DNA from: DATECU01 sp035286745
Lineage (GTDB): Bacteria > Acidobacteriota > Vicinamibacteria > Fen-336
Direction: 5' to 3'
Assembly: GCA_035286745.1 (NCBI GenBank)
Contig: DATECU010000311.1
Location: 1 to 11,991, forward strand
Length of the DNA: 11,991 nucleotides
The notes beneath the pieces were generated by a model. That model saw only the letters and a program-made list of their open reading frames with translations, made no database searches and was not told the origin of the DNA. Numbering within the stretch: the first letter of the stretch is position 1; each line of letters begins with the position of its first letter. Below are positions 1 to 5,366 of this stretch, piece after piece. A program made the translations under genes and the position numbers.

Positions 1-262
1 CCAGCAAGCCCCGAAAGCCCCGTCCGGCCTTGCTGGCGAGCGCGGCCTCAGCCGCCCGCCGCGCCAGGTCGCCGCCCGGCTCCAGCTCCTCTTCGGCCGC
101 CAGCACTTCCAGGACCTGGTCCAGGGCAGCCAGCAGCTGGCGGCAATCGGAACAGCGGCTCAGGTGCTGTTCGAGGTCGTCTCGCAACAGCGCGTTGAGC
201 GACCCCTCGCGGTAGTCGGAGAACAGCTCCTGGGCCTGGGCGCAGTCCAGGGCGCTTCTCAC
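1..262 (-). CDS. Anti-sigma factor, zinc-finger (zf-HC2) type, N-terminal part
   Basis: This reading frame is open from a GTG at 262 to the window edge (87 residues seen), so it is partial at its C-terminus. Residues C7, H33, C37 and C40 form the H-x3-C-x2-C pattern, with an upstream cysteine, of the ZAS/zf-HC2 anti-sigma domain. In this family the domain holds a zinc ion and sequesters the partner sigma factor at the membrane or in the cytoplasm. The GTG start overlaps the sigma gene's TGA as GTGA (259-262), so the two are probably translationally coupled and made in equal amounts. Residues 41-87 are charged and helical with no membrane segment yet; a TM helix may lie beyond the window. The role is inferred from the motif plus position directly after an ECF sigma gene. 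The input signal cannot be told from this sequence. Confidence 0.85.
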   Translation of the reverse strand, partial: MRSALDCAQAQELFSDYREGSLNALLRDDLEQHLSRCSDCRQLLAALDQVLEVLAAEEELEPGGDLARRAAEAALASKAGRGFRGLL

Positions 263-834
263 GCTGTCCTCGCCTTGGTCCCGGTTCGGGCCAGCAGCCG
301 CCGGGCCAGCTCCAGGCGTCCGCGATTGAGCCGGCTTTTCACCGTGCCCAGGGGCACCCCGAGCACCGTCGCCACCTCCTCGTAGGGCAGGCCCTGGAGA
401 TCGCAGAGGATGATGGGCTCCCGCAGTTCCTGGGGCAGGGCCCGAAGACCGCTGCGCACCAGGGTCACTCGCTCGGCTCGCTCCAAGCTCCTCTGTGGCC
501 CGTCCTCAGCCGAAGGCATGTTCTCCACCAGCCCCACCGCCTCGATTCGGCGCAGGCGTTCCTCGCGGCGCTTGCGGTGGTGGTCGATGGCCAGATTCCG
601 GCCCACCGCCGTGAGCCAGGTGGAGAAGGCGCCCTGGCCGCTCTGGTACCGATCGAGGTTCTGGTAGATCTTCACGAAGATGTCCTGGGTGAGGTCCTCG
701 GCCTCGTCCACCCGTCCCACGAAGCGGTAGGCCAGGTTGAACACCCTCCGGGTGTGCCGGCCCACCAGATCGCGCCAGGCAACCTCATCCCCTTGGCGGC
801 ACCGCTCGAGGAGTTCGCTGTCGCTCTCGGTCAA
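259..834 (-). CDS. ECF-family RNA polymerase sigma factor (RpoE-like)
   Basis: A 191-residue group 4 (ECF) sigma factor, which directs RNA polymerase to a small regulon when its anti-sigma releases it. Region 2 (about residues 23-90) has the typical run AYRFVGRVDEAEDLTQDIF and then FSTWLTAVGRNLAIDHHRKR. Region 4 (about 125-180) has LRALPQELREPIILCDLQGL and the helix-turn-helix YEEVATVLGVPLGTVKSRLN. No region 1.1 or 3 is present, as expected for ECF factors. The start is a TTG at 834: the frame is closed upstream by a TAG and there is no ATG or GTG between. A clear Shine-Dalgarno is lacking (only GAGAAG about 10 bases before), so expression may be modest. It is followed by an anti-sigma gene overlapping by four bases. 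The exact ECF group cannot be assigned by eye. Confidence 0.95.
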   Translation of the reverse strand: MTESDSELLERCRQGDEVAWRDLVGRHTRRVFNLAYRFVGRVDEAEDLTQDIFVKIYQNLDRYQSGQGAFSTWLTAVGRNLAIDHHRKRREERLRRIEAVGLVENMPSAEDGPQRSLERAERVTLVRSGLRALPQELREPIILCDLQGLPYEEVATVLGVPLGTVKSRLNRGRLELARRLLARTGTKARTA

Positions 835-877
835 GGGCCGTGCTTCTCGGCGTTTCCGCTCGTGTCTACCCTAGGGG

Positions 878-902
878 AACGAAGGCGAGGCGCCAGGGGT
901 TC
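878..902 (-). promoter_or_regulatory. Possible ECF-type autoregulatory promoter of the sigma gene
   Basis: On the minus strand, GAACC (902-898) is followed after 16 bases by CGTT (881-878). This resembles the AAC -35 and CGT -10 cores recognised by many ECF sigma factors. It lies about 45 bases before the sigma start codon, where an autoregulated promoter is expected. Short motifs like this arise by chance in GC-rich DNA, so this is a suggestion only. Confidence 0.3.
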
Positions 903-938
903 TGGAAACTCGCCTGGGATTCCGCGCCGGTGCTCCGT

Positions 939-968
939 TTGACGGTCCTTTCGGCATTGTAGTAGAGT
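939..968 (+). promoter_or_regulatory. Sigma70-like promoter for the flippase-like gene and nrdR
   Basis: TTGACG (939-944, five of six matches) and TAGAGT (963-968, four of six) are separated by 18 bases. The start of transcription would be near 975, about 38 bases before the ATG at 1013. It physically overlaps the minus-strand promoter at 956-985, so the two cannot be occupied at the same time. Confidence 0.45.
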
Positions 969-985
969 CCAGGCCATCCTATCAA
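956..985 (-). promoter_or_regulatory. Sigma70-like promoter for the sigma/anti-sigma genes
   Basis: On the minus strand, TTGATA (985-980) and TACAAT (961-956) are separated by 18 bases; each hexamer matches consensus at five of six positions. Transcription would start near 949, giving a leader of about 115 bases before the TTG start of the sigma gene. It overlaps the opposing promoter at 939-968. Confidence 0.55.
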
Positions 986-1012
986 GTCGATGAAGAACAA
1001 GGCTTTAGATCG

Positions 1013-2044
1013 ATGATGTCGACCCGGGCCCGGCGCCTGGCCTTGGGCGCCCTGCTGGCTCTGGGGTTGCTCTATTTCGTTCTCAAGGACCTTCAACTCC
1101 AGACCCTGTGGACCGCCCTGCGCTCGGCAAGCCCCTTCTACCTGCTCGCGGTGTTGGCGGTCACCGTGGTGACCTACGCGGCTCGGGCCTGGAGGTGGGG
1201 GGGGCTGCTTTCGCCCCTGGCTCGGGTTCCCTTCCTCGATCTCTTCTCCGCCACCTGGGTCGGCTTCATGAGTGGCCTGGTGATCCCCCGCGCCGGGGAG
1301 ATCGTGCGGCCCTACCTGGTGGCCCGGCGCCACCCCGTCGACACCTCGGCTGCCTTCGCCTCCATCATCATCGAGCGGCTGGTCGACCTCATCACCGTGG
1401 TGGCTCTCTTTGCTCTCTACCTCTATGTGTTGCCAATGCCCGCGGCCCAGAGCCAGGGCCCCGTTCTCGACCTGTTGCGAGCGGGGGCGCTGGGAGCCGC
1501 TGGAGTCGCCATCGGTGTGCTGGGAGTCCTGATCCTCTTCCATGTGAAGGCCGAGCGAGCCCTCGAGCTTTCCGAGCGGGCGCTACGCTGGCTCCCGGCC
1601 CGGCTAGCCGCGCCGGTGGCTGGCGCGCTCCGGTCCTTCTCCAAGGGCCTGGCCGTCCTGCGAGCACCCGCCGGCCACCTGCTGGGGATCATGGCCCAGT
1701 CGCTCCTGGTTTGGCTGGCCATTGGCGCCACCATCTACTTCAACAACCGCGCCTTCGGCCTGGACCTCCCATTCCACAGCGCCTTTCTGATCGTTGGGTT
1801 CCTGACCGTCGGCGTCGCCGTCCCCACGCCCGGGATGGTGGGCGGCTTCCACGCCGCCTACCTGATCGCCTTGACTCAGGTCTACGGCATTTCCAAGGAG
1901 ACGGCGGCCGCCGCCGCCATCACCGCCCATGCCTTGACCAACCTGCCGGTGCTGATCCTGGGACTGGCCTTTCTCGGCCGCGAGGGCCTCACCGTTCGCA
2001 CCATGGCCAAGGTGGCCGACCAGGAGGAGAGGAGAACCCCGTGA
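1013..2044 (+). CDS. Flippase-like integral membrane protein (UPF0104 / LPG_synthase_TM family)
   Basis: A 343-residue polytopic membrane protein with about eight hydrophobic segments. It shows the family signatures RAWRW (58-62), PRAGEIVRPYL (92-102), ERLVDL (121-126) and, near 270-282, VPTPGMVGGFHAA. These are typical of the transmembrane domain of MprF (PF03706) and of stand-alone YbhN-type proteins. The MprF domain flips aminoacylated phospholipids. The soluble aminoacyl-transferase domain of MprF is absent, so the stand-alone protein probably moves a lipid or polyprenyl-linked substrate that is not identifiable here. Two ATGs sit in tandem at 1013 and 1016; only a weak AAGG precedes them. 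The stop overlaps the nrdR start (GTGA, 2041-2044), which makes this the promoter-proximal gene of a two-gene operon. Function beyond the family level is inference. Confidence 0.88.
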   Translation: MMSTRARRLALGALLALGLLYFVLKDLQLQTLWTALRSASPFYLLAVLAVTVVTYAARAWRWGGLLSPLARVPFLDLFSATWVGFMSGLVIPRAGEIVRPYLVARRHPVDTSAAFASIIIERLVDLITVVALFALYLYVLPMPAAQSQGPVLDLLRAGALGAAGVAIGVLGVLILFHVKAERALELSERALRWLPARLAAPVAGALRSFSKGLAVLRAPAGHLLGIMAQSLLVWLAIGATIYFNNRAFGLDLPFHSAFLIVGFLTVGVAVPTPGMVGGFHAAYLIALTQVYGISKETAAAAAITAHALTNLPVLILGLAFLGREGLTVRTMAKVADQEERRTP

Positions 2045-2499
2045 AGTGTCCTTTCTGCGCTCACCTGGAGGACAAGGTCGTCGACTCCCGCGAGAGCAAG
2101 GAGGGAGAGGTCATCAGGCGCCGCCGCGAGTGCCTCTCCTGCGCAAAACGATTCACCTCCTACGAGCGCATCGACCAGATCCCGCAGCTGGTGGTGAAGA
2201 AGGACGGAAGGCGGGAGCGCTTCGACCGGGAGAAGGTGCTGGCCGGCCTGATGAAGGCCTGCGAGAAGCGCCCGGTGCCCATCAAGGCTCTGGAAGAGGT
2301 CGTGGACAAGGTGGAGGCCATGGTCCAGGAGCGGCCCGACCGCGAGGTGCCCACGGTGGAGATCGGGGAGTCCCTGATGGAGCGCCTCCGGGATCTGGAC
2401 AAGGTTGCCTTCGTGCGCTTCGCATCCGTCTACCGGGAGTTCAAGGACGTGGATCAGTTCATGGCCACCCTCAAGGGCCTGCTGGAGACGCGCGAGTAG
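2041..2499 (+). CDS. nrdR: Transcriptional repressor NrdR
   Basis: A 152-residue protein of the normal NrdR length. An N-terminal zinc ribbon uses C3, C6, C31 and C34 (CPFC and CLSC), with the basic stretch VIRRRRE between them, which binds DNA. An ATP-cone follows at about residues 48-140, beginning QLVVKKDGRRERFDREKV. In characterised bacteria NrdR senses ATP/dATP and represses ribonucleotide reductase genes through NrdR boxes. The start is a GTG at 2041 inside the previous stop codon; a purine-rich AGGAGGAGAGGAG just upstream is a strong ribosome-binding site. No nrd gene or ribD neighbour is visible; instead nrdR is coupled to a membrane flippase-like gene. The first part of this reading frame upstream of 2041 is only a shadow of that gene. 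Confidence 0.96.
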   Translation: MKCPFCAHLEDKVVDSRESKEGEVIRRRRECLSCAKRFTSYERIDQIPQLVVKKDGRRERFDREKVLAGLMKACEKRPVPIKALEEVVDKVEAMVQERPDREVPTVEIGESLMERLRDLDKVAFVRFASVYREFKDVDQFMATLKGLLETRE

Positions 2500-2764
2500 G
2501 CCTCGGCTGGCCGGCCTCAGCGGGAGCCGACCGCGGCCAGTGACCGGCAACCCCAGAGGGCCCCCAAGGGTCGCCGAATCCCGTCCGGCTGTCGGTGACA
2601 ACCCCTCGGCGATTCAGAGCCTTGTGAGACGGGCGGGGGATTCCCCCGCGAGGGCCAGTGGCCGTGCAGGGCAGGCCCGGGTCCCGATGCGAAGCGGAGA
2701 AGAAAAAGGGGCTTGCGCGAGGGGCCGACGAGTGTATGATCCCCCGGCACGTCTTTTTGCAATC
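2500..2764 (+). other. Intergenic region with a perfect GC hairpin
   Basis: This 265-base gap between nrdR and the next gene holds no convincing coding sequence. The clearest structure is a perfect inverted repeat, GCGGGGG (2633-2639) and CCCCCGC (2643-2649), around a three-base ATT loop. It has no T-tract, so it may be a factor-dependent terminator or just an mRNA stabiliser. A weaker TCGGCT/AGCCGA pair (2503-2508 and 2525-2530) lies right after the nrdR stop. The promoter of the following gene is at 2713-2740. Confidence 0.4.
2713..2740 (+). promoter_or_regulatory. Sigma70-like promoter of the first secreted-protein gene
   Basis: TTGCGC (2713-2718) and TATGAT (2735-2740, five of six) are 16 bases apart. 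Transcription would begin near 2747, leaving only about 18 leader bases before the ATG at 2765. No Shine-Dalgarno is visible in that leader. Confidence 0.45.
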
Positions 2765-3349
2765 ATGCGGACCGACCAGGGGCGGGGCGGCGTGGCTCGT
2801 GGACCGGTGGCGCGGACGCGGTTCGCCCTGCTGCTGGTGGCTCTCGGAGTGTGGGCACCCGCGGCCCGGGCGTCCTCTTCCCAGTCTTCCCTCGATCCCC
2901 ACTTCCTCCGATTCGGTCCGTCCTCTCGGACTGTCGTGGTCTGGCAGGCCCAGACCCATGTTCGCGGCGGGGAGTTTCTGCTTCTACGCGGCACCCAGTT
3001 GGGAGCGCTCCGGGTGGCGGCGGTCCTTCCCGCGGTCGAAGGAAGCCACAAGTACCGCTTCGTCGACGGTGGGCTCTTGGCTGACAGCGAGATCGTGTAC
3101 CGGCTCGTCTTCCGCGGAACCCAGGGCGGCGAACTGATCCTGGTTACGGCTCGCCTCGAGCGACTGGGACTGAGCGCAACCTGGGTGGTAGCGAGTTCCG
3201 CTCGCGGTGCCGTTCCGGGCCAGGGAGTCGATCCGCTGCTGCCCCAACCGTCGTTGTCGCCGGATCGACCGGCCTCGACGCGGCAATCCGCGGGCGGCGA
3301 CCGACCCCAGCCGCCCAGCCCGCCCCCGAGGCGTCTGGCCTCGAGCTGA
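2765..3349 (+). CDS. Small secreted protein with a single beta-sandwich-like domain, unknown function
   Basis: A 194-residue protein. Residues 1-37 look like a signal peptide: an arginine-rich start, the core FALLLVALGVW, then an ARA cleavage site. Residues about 44-135 contain alternating strands, with VVVWQAQTHVRGGEFLLLRG, then KYRFVDGG and VYRLVF. This pattern resembles the C-terminal Ig/FN3-like domain found in many secreted proteins, where W-x-T/A ... F-x-V-x-R is followed by a Y-x-Y/F-x-D strand; that assignment is mine. The last 45 residues are proline- and serine-rich and probably disordered. I chose the ATG at 2765 because the predicted promoter ends just before it; a GTG at 2792 is an alternative that gives a shorter signal peptide. 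I do not recognise a specific family. The gene precedes a second secreted protein by 84 bases. Confidence 0.6.
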   Translation: MRTDQGRGGVARGPVARTRFALLLVALGVWAPAARASSSQSSLDPHFLRFGPSSRTVVVWQAQTHVRGGEFLLLRGTQLGALRVAAVLPAVEGSHKYRFVDGGLLADSEIVYRLVFRGTQGGELILVTARLERLGLSATWVVASSARGAVPGQGVDPLLPQPSLSPDRPASTRQSAGGDRPQPPSPPPRRLASS

Positions 3350-3384
3350 AGAAAAACCTCGCAGACACGTTCATGGACGTACGA

Positions 3385-3420
3385 GTCGAGCTTGCTGCGC
3401 GCAAGACGCGCATCCTCGAC
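3385..3420 (+). other. Leader stem-loop next to the ribosome-binding site
   Basis: GTCGAG (3385-3390) pairs with CTCGAC (3415-3420), and inside it TGCGCG (3396-3401) pairs with CGCGCA (3407-3412) around a CAAGA loop. The structure ends one base before the Shine-Dalgarno AAGGAGGG (3421-3428). It could control or stabilise translation of the secreted protein starting at 3433. Confidence 0.45.
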
Positions 3421-3432
3421 AAGGAGGGTTCG

Positions 3433-3978
3433 ATGAAGGGATCTAGGGGCCAACTGCTGGCTCTATGCTTGTTGTTGGTCTTGTGCTGCGCGGGCGCAAG
3501 CCAGGCCCAAACCCCGGGGTGTCAGGGCACTCCCGTGAACGGGTCGGTCACCCTGTCCGACCCAACGCAGACCAGCCGGTTGTTCCGCGACGGTGCGCCC
3601 GACACCTGCGCTGCTCCTGGCACCTGTGGCTCGCCCATCGCGGGCACCTACCACTACCGCCTGCACGCTTTCCGGAACTACGACGTGATAACGGCCTGCG
3701 TCAACGTGGCCGTCAACACCGCCTGCACCGGGACCAACTTCATCTATGTCGGCGCTTACATCGGTGGATTCAACCCGACCGCCATCTGCACGAACAACGT
3801 GGCCAGCGTCGGCAGCAGCCCCAACCCCACGGCCAGCATGAGCTTCAACGTGCCGGCCGGCACCAACTTCGACATCGTGGTGGCGGAGGTGACGGCCAAC
3901 GCCGGCTGTTCCGCCTATACGCTGACACTGACCGGGTGTCCGGTGCCGGTCGAGCTGCAGAACTTCTCGATCGAATAG
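3433..3978 (+). CDS. Secreted cysteine-rich beta protein ending in VELQNFSIE, unknown function
   Basis: A 181-residue exported protein. The start is the ATG at 3433, supported by AAGGAGGG four bases upstream; a longer in-frame start at 3373 would put 20 odd residues before the signal peptide. Residues 1-25 are a signal peptide (LLALCLLLVLCCAGASQA, cleaved before Q26). The mature part has eight cysteines (30, 59, 65, 89, 98, 119, 159, 169), enough for four disulfides. It shows beta-strand patterns such as YHYRLHAF, ACVNVAV, NFIYVGAYIGGFNP, SMSFNVPAGTNFDIVVAEV and YTLTLTGC, like pre-peptidase C-terminal (PPC-like) beta-sandwich domains. It ends in PVELQNFSIE, which resembles the first strand of a C-terminal Ig-like domain seen in other secreted proteins, but the protein stops there. 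Location outside the cytoplasm is well supported; the role is unknown. Confidence 0.8.
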   Translation: MKGSRGQLLALCLLLVLCCAGASQAQTPGCQGTPVNGSVTLSDPTQTSRLFRDGAPDTCAAPGTCGSPIAGTYHYRLHAFRNYDVITACVNVAVNTACTGTNFIYVGAYIGGFNPTAICTNNVASVGSSPNPTASMSFNVPAGTNFDIVVAEVTANAGCSAYTLTLTGCPVPVELQNFSIE

Positions 3979-3996
3979 GCCGCCGGAAGACCAAAG

Positions 3997-4032
3997 ACGG
4001 GGCGCGAGCGCCCGCTCGGGCTCGTGCCCCGT
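3997..4032 (+). terminator. Strong GC-rich hairpin after the secreted-protein gene
   Basis: The arms 3997-4009 and 4020-4032 form a 13-base-pair stem with one G-U pair and a 10-base loop, starting 18 bases after the stop codon at 3978. A competing smaller hairpin, CGAGC/GCTCG, lies inside it (4005-4018). There is no real T-tract, only TTCGT, so it is a weak candidate for intrinsic termination. It could also serve the Uma2 gene arriving from the other strand, whose frame-corrected stop lies at 4074. Confidence 0.45.
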
Positions 4033-4073
4033 TCGTGCGTCGGCCTGCCGGCGCGATGCCCGAGGCGGCTCGC

Positions 4074-4187
4074 TCAGGCCAGACCGGCAGGAAGCGGGTT
4101 CTCGAAGATGGGGGCCACCTCGAGTGTCACCCCGAGGGCGAGAAGCTCCAGCCGCTCACCCGGAGTTCCCAGACGCTCCCTCGCCCC
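4074..4187 (-). pseudogene. Displaced C-terminal tail of the minus-strand Uma2 gene (frameshifted)
   Basis: In a second minus-strand frame, this stretch encodes a family-typical C-terminus, GERLELLALGVTLEVAPIF followed by ENPLPAGLA and a TGA at 4076-4074. It is the expected last segment of a Uma2 protein. Removing one base from the CCCC run at 4184-4187 joins it to the upstream frame and yields 188 residues, the normal Uma2 length. In the sequence as given, the upstream frame instead ends early at 4156. Either a real mutation or a homopolymer sequencing error explains this. Confidence 0.8.
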
Positions 4188-4641
4188 GGCGCAGGACCTC
4201 CATGCGCGGCTCGGTCAGCGAGACCAGCATCAGCTCCCGCAGCGACGGGATCTGCCGATAGTGCGCGGCCTTCGCCCCGCGGTCGTAGGCTTCTGTCGAG
4301 GGCGACAACACCTCCACCACGAGCAGCGGGTTCGCTATGGCGTCCTGGTCTTCCGGGTCCGTCTGCAACTCCCCACGGACGACGCTCGCGTCCGGATAGG
4401 TGGCCAGGCCGGTCCCCCGGATTCGTACGCGCACGTCCGAAGAGAACACGCGGCAGGGCCGGCCCCGGAGCGCGCTGCCCAGGTCCCGGTTGACTGCGGC
4501 CGCGACCGCGCCCTGGTCAGGCGTTCCGCCGGCCATCTCGTACACCTCGCCGTTCAGGAACTCGTGGCGGATGTCGCTCTTCGCCTCGTGGGCCAGGTAT
4601 TCCGGGTAGGTCAGCCGGCCGATCGGGTTGGGGCGGGACAC
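4156..4641 (-). CDS. Uma2-family PD-(D/E)XK nuclease-like protein, C-terminus altered by frameshift
   Basis: As read, 161 residues from a GTG at 4641. It has the Uma2 (DUF820) layout: LTYPEYLAHEA at the start, HEFLNGEVYEMAGGT (26-40), YPDASVV (82-88), VVEVLSPSTEAYDRGAK (108-124) and YRQIPSLREL. The putative PD-(D/E)XK residues are D84, E110 and K124. The fold is that of restriction-like endonucleases; the physiological substrate of the family is not established. The last ten residues (GEGASGNSG) are out of register with the family because of the frameshift near 4184-4187. The catalytic core is complete, so the product might still fold, but loss of the last strand would probably destabilise it. 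It is divergent from a second Uma2 gene, 98 bases away. The GTG start has no strong ribosome-binding site; no better in-frame start is near. Confidence 0.85.
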   Translation of the reverse strand: MSRPNPIGRLTYPEYLAHEAKSDIRHEFLNGEVYEMAGGTPDQGAVAAAVNRDLGSALRGRPCRVFSSDVRVRIRGTGLATYPDASVVRGELQTDPEDQDAIANPLLVVEVLSPSTEAYDRGAKAAHYRQIPSLRELMLVSLTEPRMEVLRRGEGASGNSG

Positions 4642-4724
4642 GGCGACGGCATAGCGCCGCCGCCCGGCGCAGTCGAACCGAGACAGACCGGGACCACGAC
4701 CACACGGACCCCCTGCTGCCGGCG

Positions 4725-4733
4725 TGCTATGCT
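4725..4733 (+). promoter_or_regulatory. Extended -10 promoter of the plus-strand Uma2 gene
   Basis: TGC directly followed by TATGCT (4728-4733) matches the extended -10 form TGnTATnnT. Transcription would begin about seven bases later, at 4740, which is the A of the ATG. No -35 hexamer is seen at the right distance. The mRNA would therefore be leaderless, in line with the absence of a Shine-Dalgarno. Confidence 0.45.
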
Positions 4734-4739
4734 CATTCC

Positions 4740-5348
4740 ATGTACTCGCGTGCTCAGCTCGAGTGCCGCGACGACCGGCCCACCGAGGACCATGTGGTGC
4801 TGATGTCGGATGTGACCTGGGAGGACTACGAGCGCCTGCTGGAAATCCGTGGCGACAAGTCGGCCCCGCGCTTCACCTACCTGGAGGGTGTGCTCGAGAT
4901 CATGAGCCCTTCACGCGACCACGAGGTCATCAAGTCCCTGATCGGCTGCTTGGTCGAGGTGTACTGTCTCGAGCGCGGTATCCGGTTCATGCCGGTCGGC
5001 TCCTGGACCCTCAAGGAGGCCAAGGAGGAACGCGGCGTCGAGCCAGACGAATGCTACGTGTTCGGCGGCGCGGACACCGACCGACCTCATCTGGCCATCG
5101 AGGTGGTCTGGACCTCGGGGCGGCTCGACAAGCTCGAGGTGTACCGCAAGTTGGGCGTCCAGGAAGTGTGGTACTGGCGGAAGGGAACGATCGAGCCCCA
5201 CGTCCTGCGCGGCAGCCGCTACCAGGCCGTGAGCGCCAGCGAGGTGCTGCCGGGCCTTGACCTCGACCTGCTGGCGAAGTTCCTCGATCGGCCGACCGCC
5301 TACGACGCCATCCGCGACTTCCGGGCCGCGCTGGCTGCGCGCGCCTGA
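4740..5348 (+). CDS. Uma2-family PD-(D/E)XK nuclease-like protein
   Basis: A 202-residue Uma2 (DUF820) protein. Recognisable parts are VVLMSDVTWEDYERLL (19-34), LEIMSPSRDHE (52-62), EPDECYVFG (101-109), HLAIEVVWTSG (117-127), DKLEVYRKLGVQEVWYWRKG (130-149) and a C-terminal LPGLDLDLLAKFL. The expected metal and catalytic residues D103, E121 and K131 are all present, so the core appears intact. It belongs to a different subgroup from the minus-strand copy (EPDECY and IEVVWTSG versus YPDASVV and VEVLSPST), so the two are not a recent duplication. The ATG at 4740 keeps the conserved VVL strand; an ATG at 4803 would remove it. Uma2 genes often occur in many scattered copies in cyanobacteria, Chloroflexi, Planctomycetes and Acidobacteria, and their biological role is unclear. 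It converges with the vWA-FHA gene, with 18 bases between the stops. Confidence 0.9.
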   Translation: MYSRAQLECRDDRPTEDHVVLMSDVTWEDYERLLEIRGDKSAPRFTYLEGVLEIMSPSRDHEVIKSLIGCLVEVYCLERGIRFMPVGSWTLKEAKEERGVEPDECYVFGGADTDRPHLAIEVVWTSGRLDKLEVYRKLGVQEVWYWRKGTIEPHVLRGSRYQAVSASEVLPGLDLDLLAKFLDRPTAYDAIRDFRAALAARA

Positions 5349-5366
5349 CGTAGCCCTCGCGAACCC

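Noticed and set aside
990..1016. Tiny frame MKNKALDR overlapping the flippase-like gene start as ATGA
   Set aside because: It lies in the predicted leader and would couple neatly, but it has no Shine-Dalgarno and eight codons are easily found by chance.
866..1543. Minus-strand open frame of 225 residues
   Set aside because: It is low-complexity (E, G, Q, H rich), covers the divergent promoters and lies antisense to a well-supported membrane protein gene.
1108..2040. Long plus-strand frame (463 residues in total) extending upstream of nrdR
   Set aside because: Only the last 152 residues are nrdR. The upstream part overlaps the flippase-like gene in another frame and is arginine/proline/glycine-rich shadow sequence.
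3373..3432. Upstream start for the second secreted protein
   Set aside because: It has no ribosome-binding site and puts 20 charged residues before the signal peptide; the ATG at 3433 has AAGGAGGG.
2614..3453. Minus-strand open frame of 279 residues
   Set aside because: Antisense to the first secreted-protein gene and its promoter; serine/arginine-rich with no domain pattern.
3433..3510. Lipoprotein signal (lipobox) in the second secreted protein
   Set aside because: The residues before the CC pair (LLVL) do not fit the L-[AS]-[GA]-C pattern, while a signal peptidase I site SQA is present.
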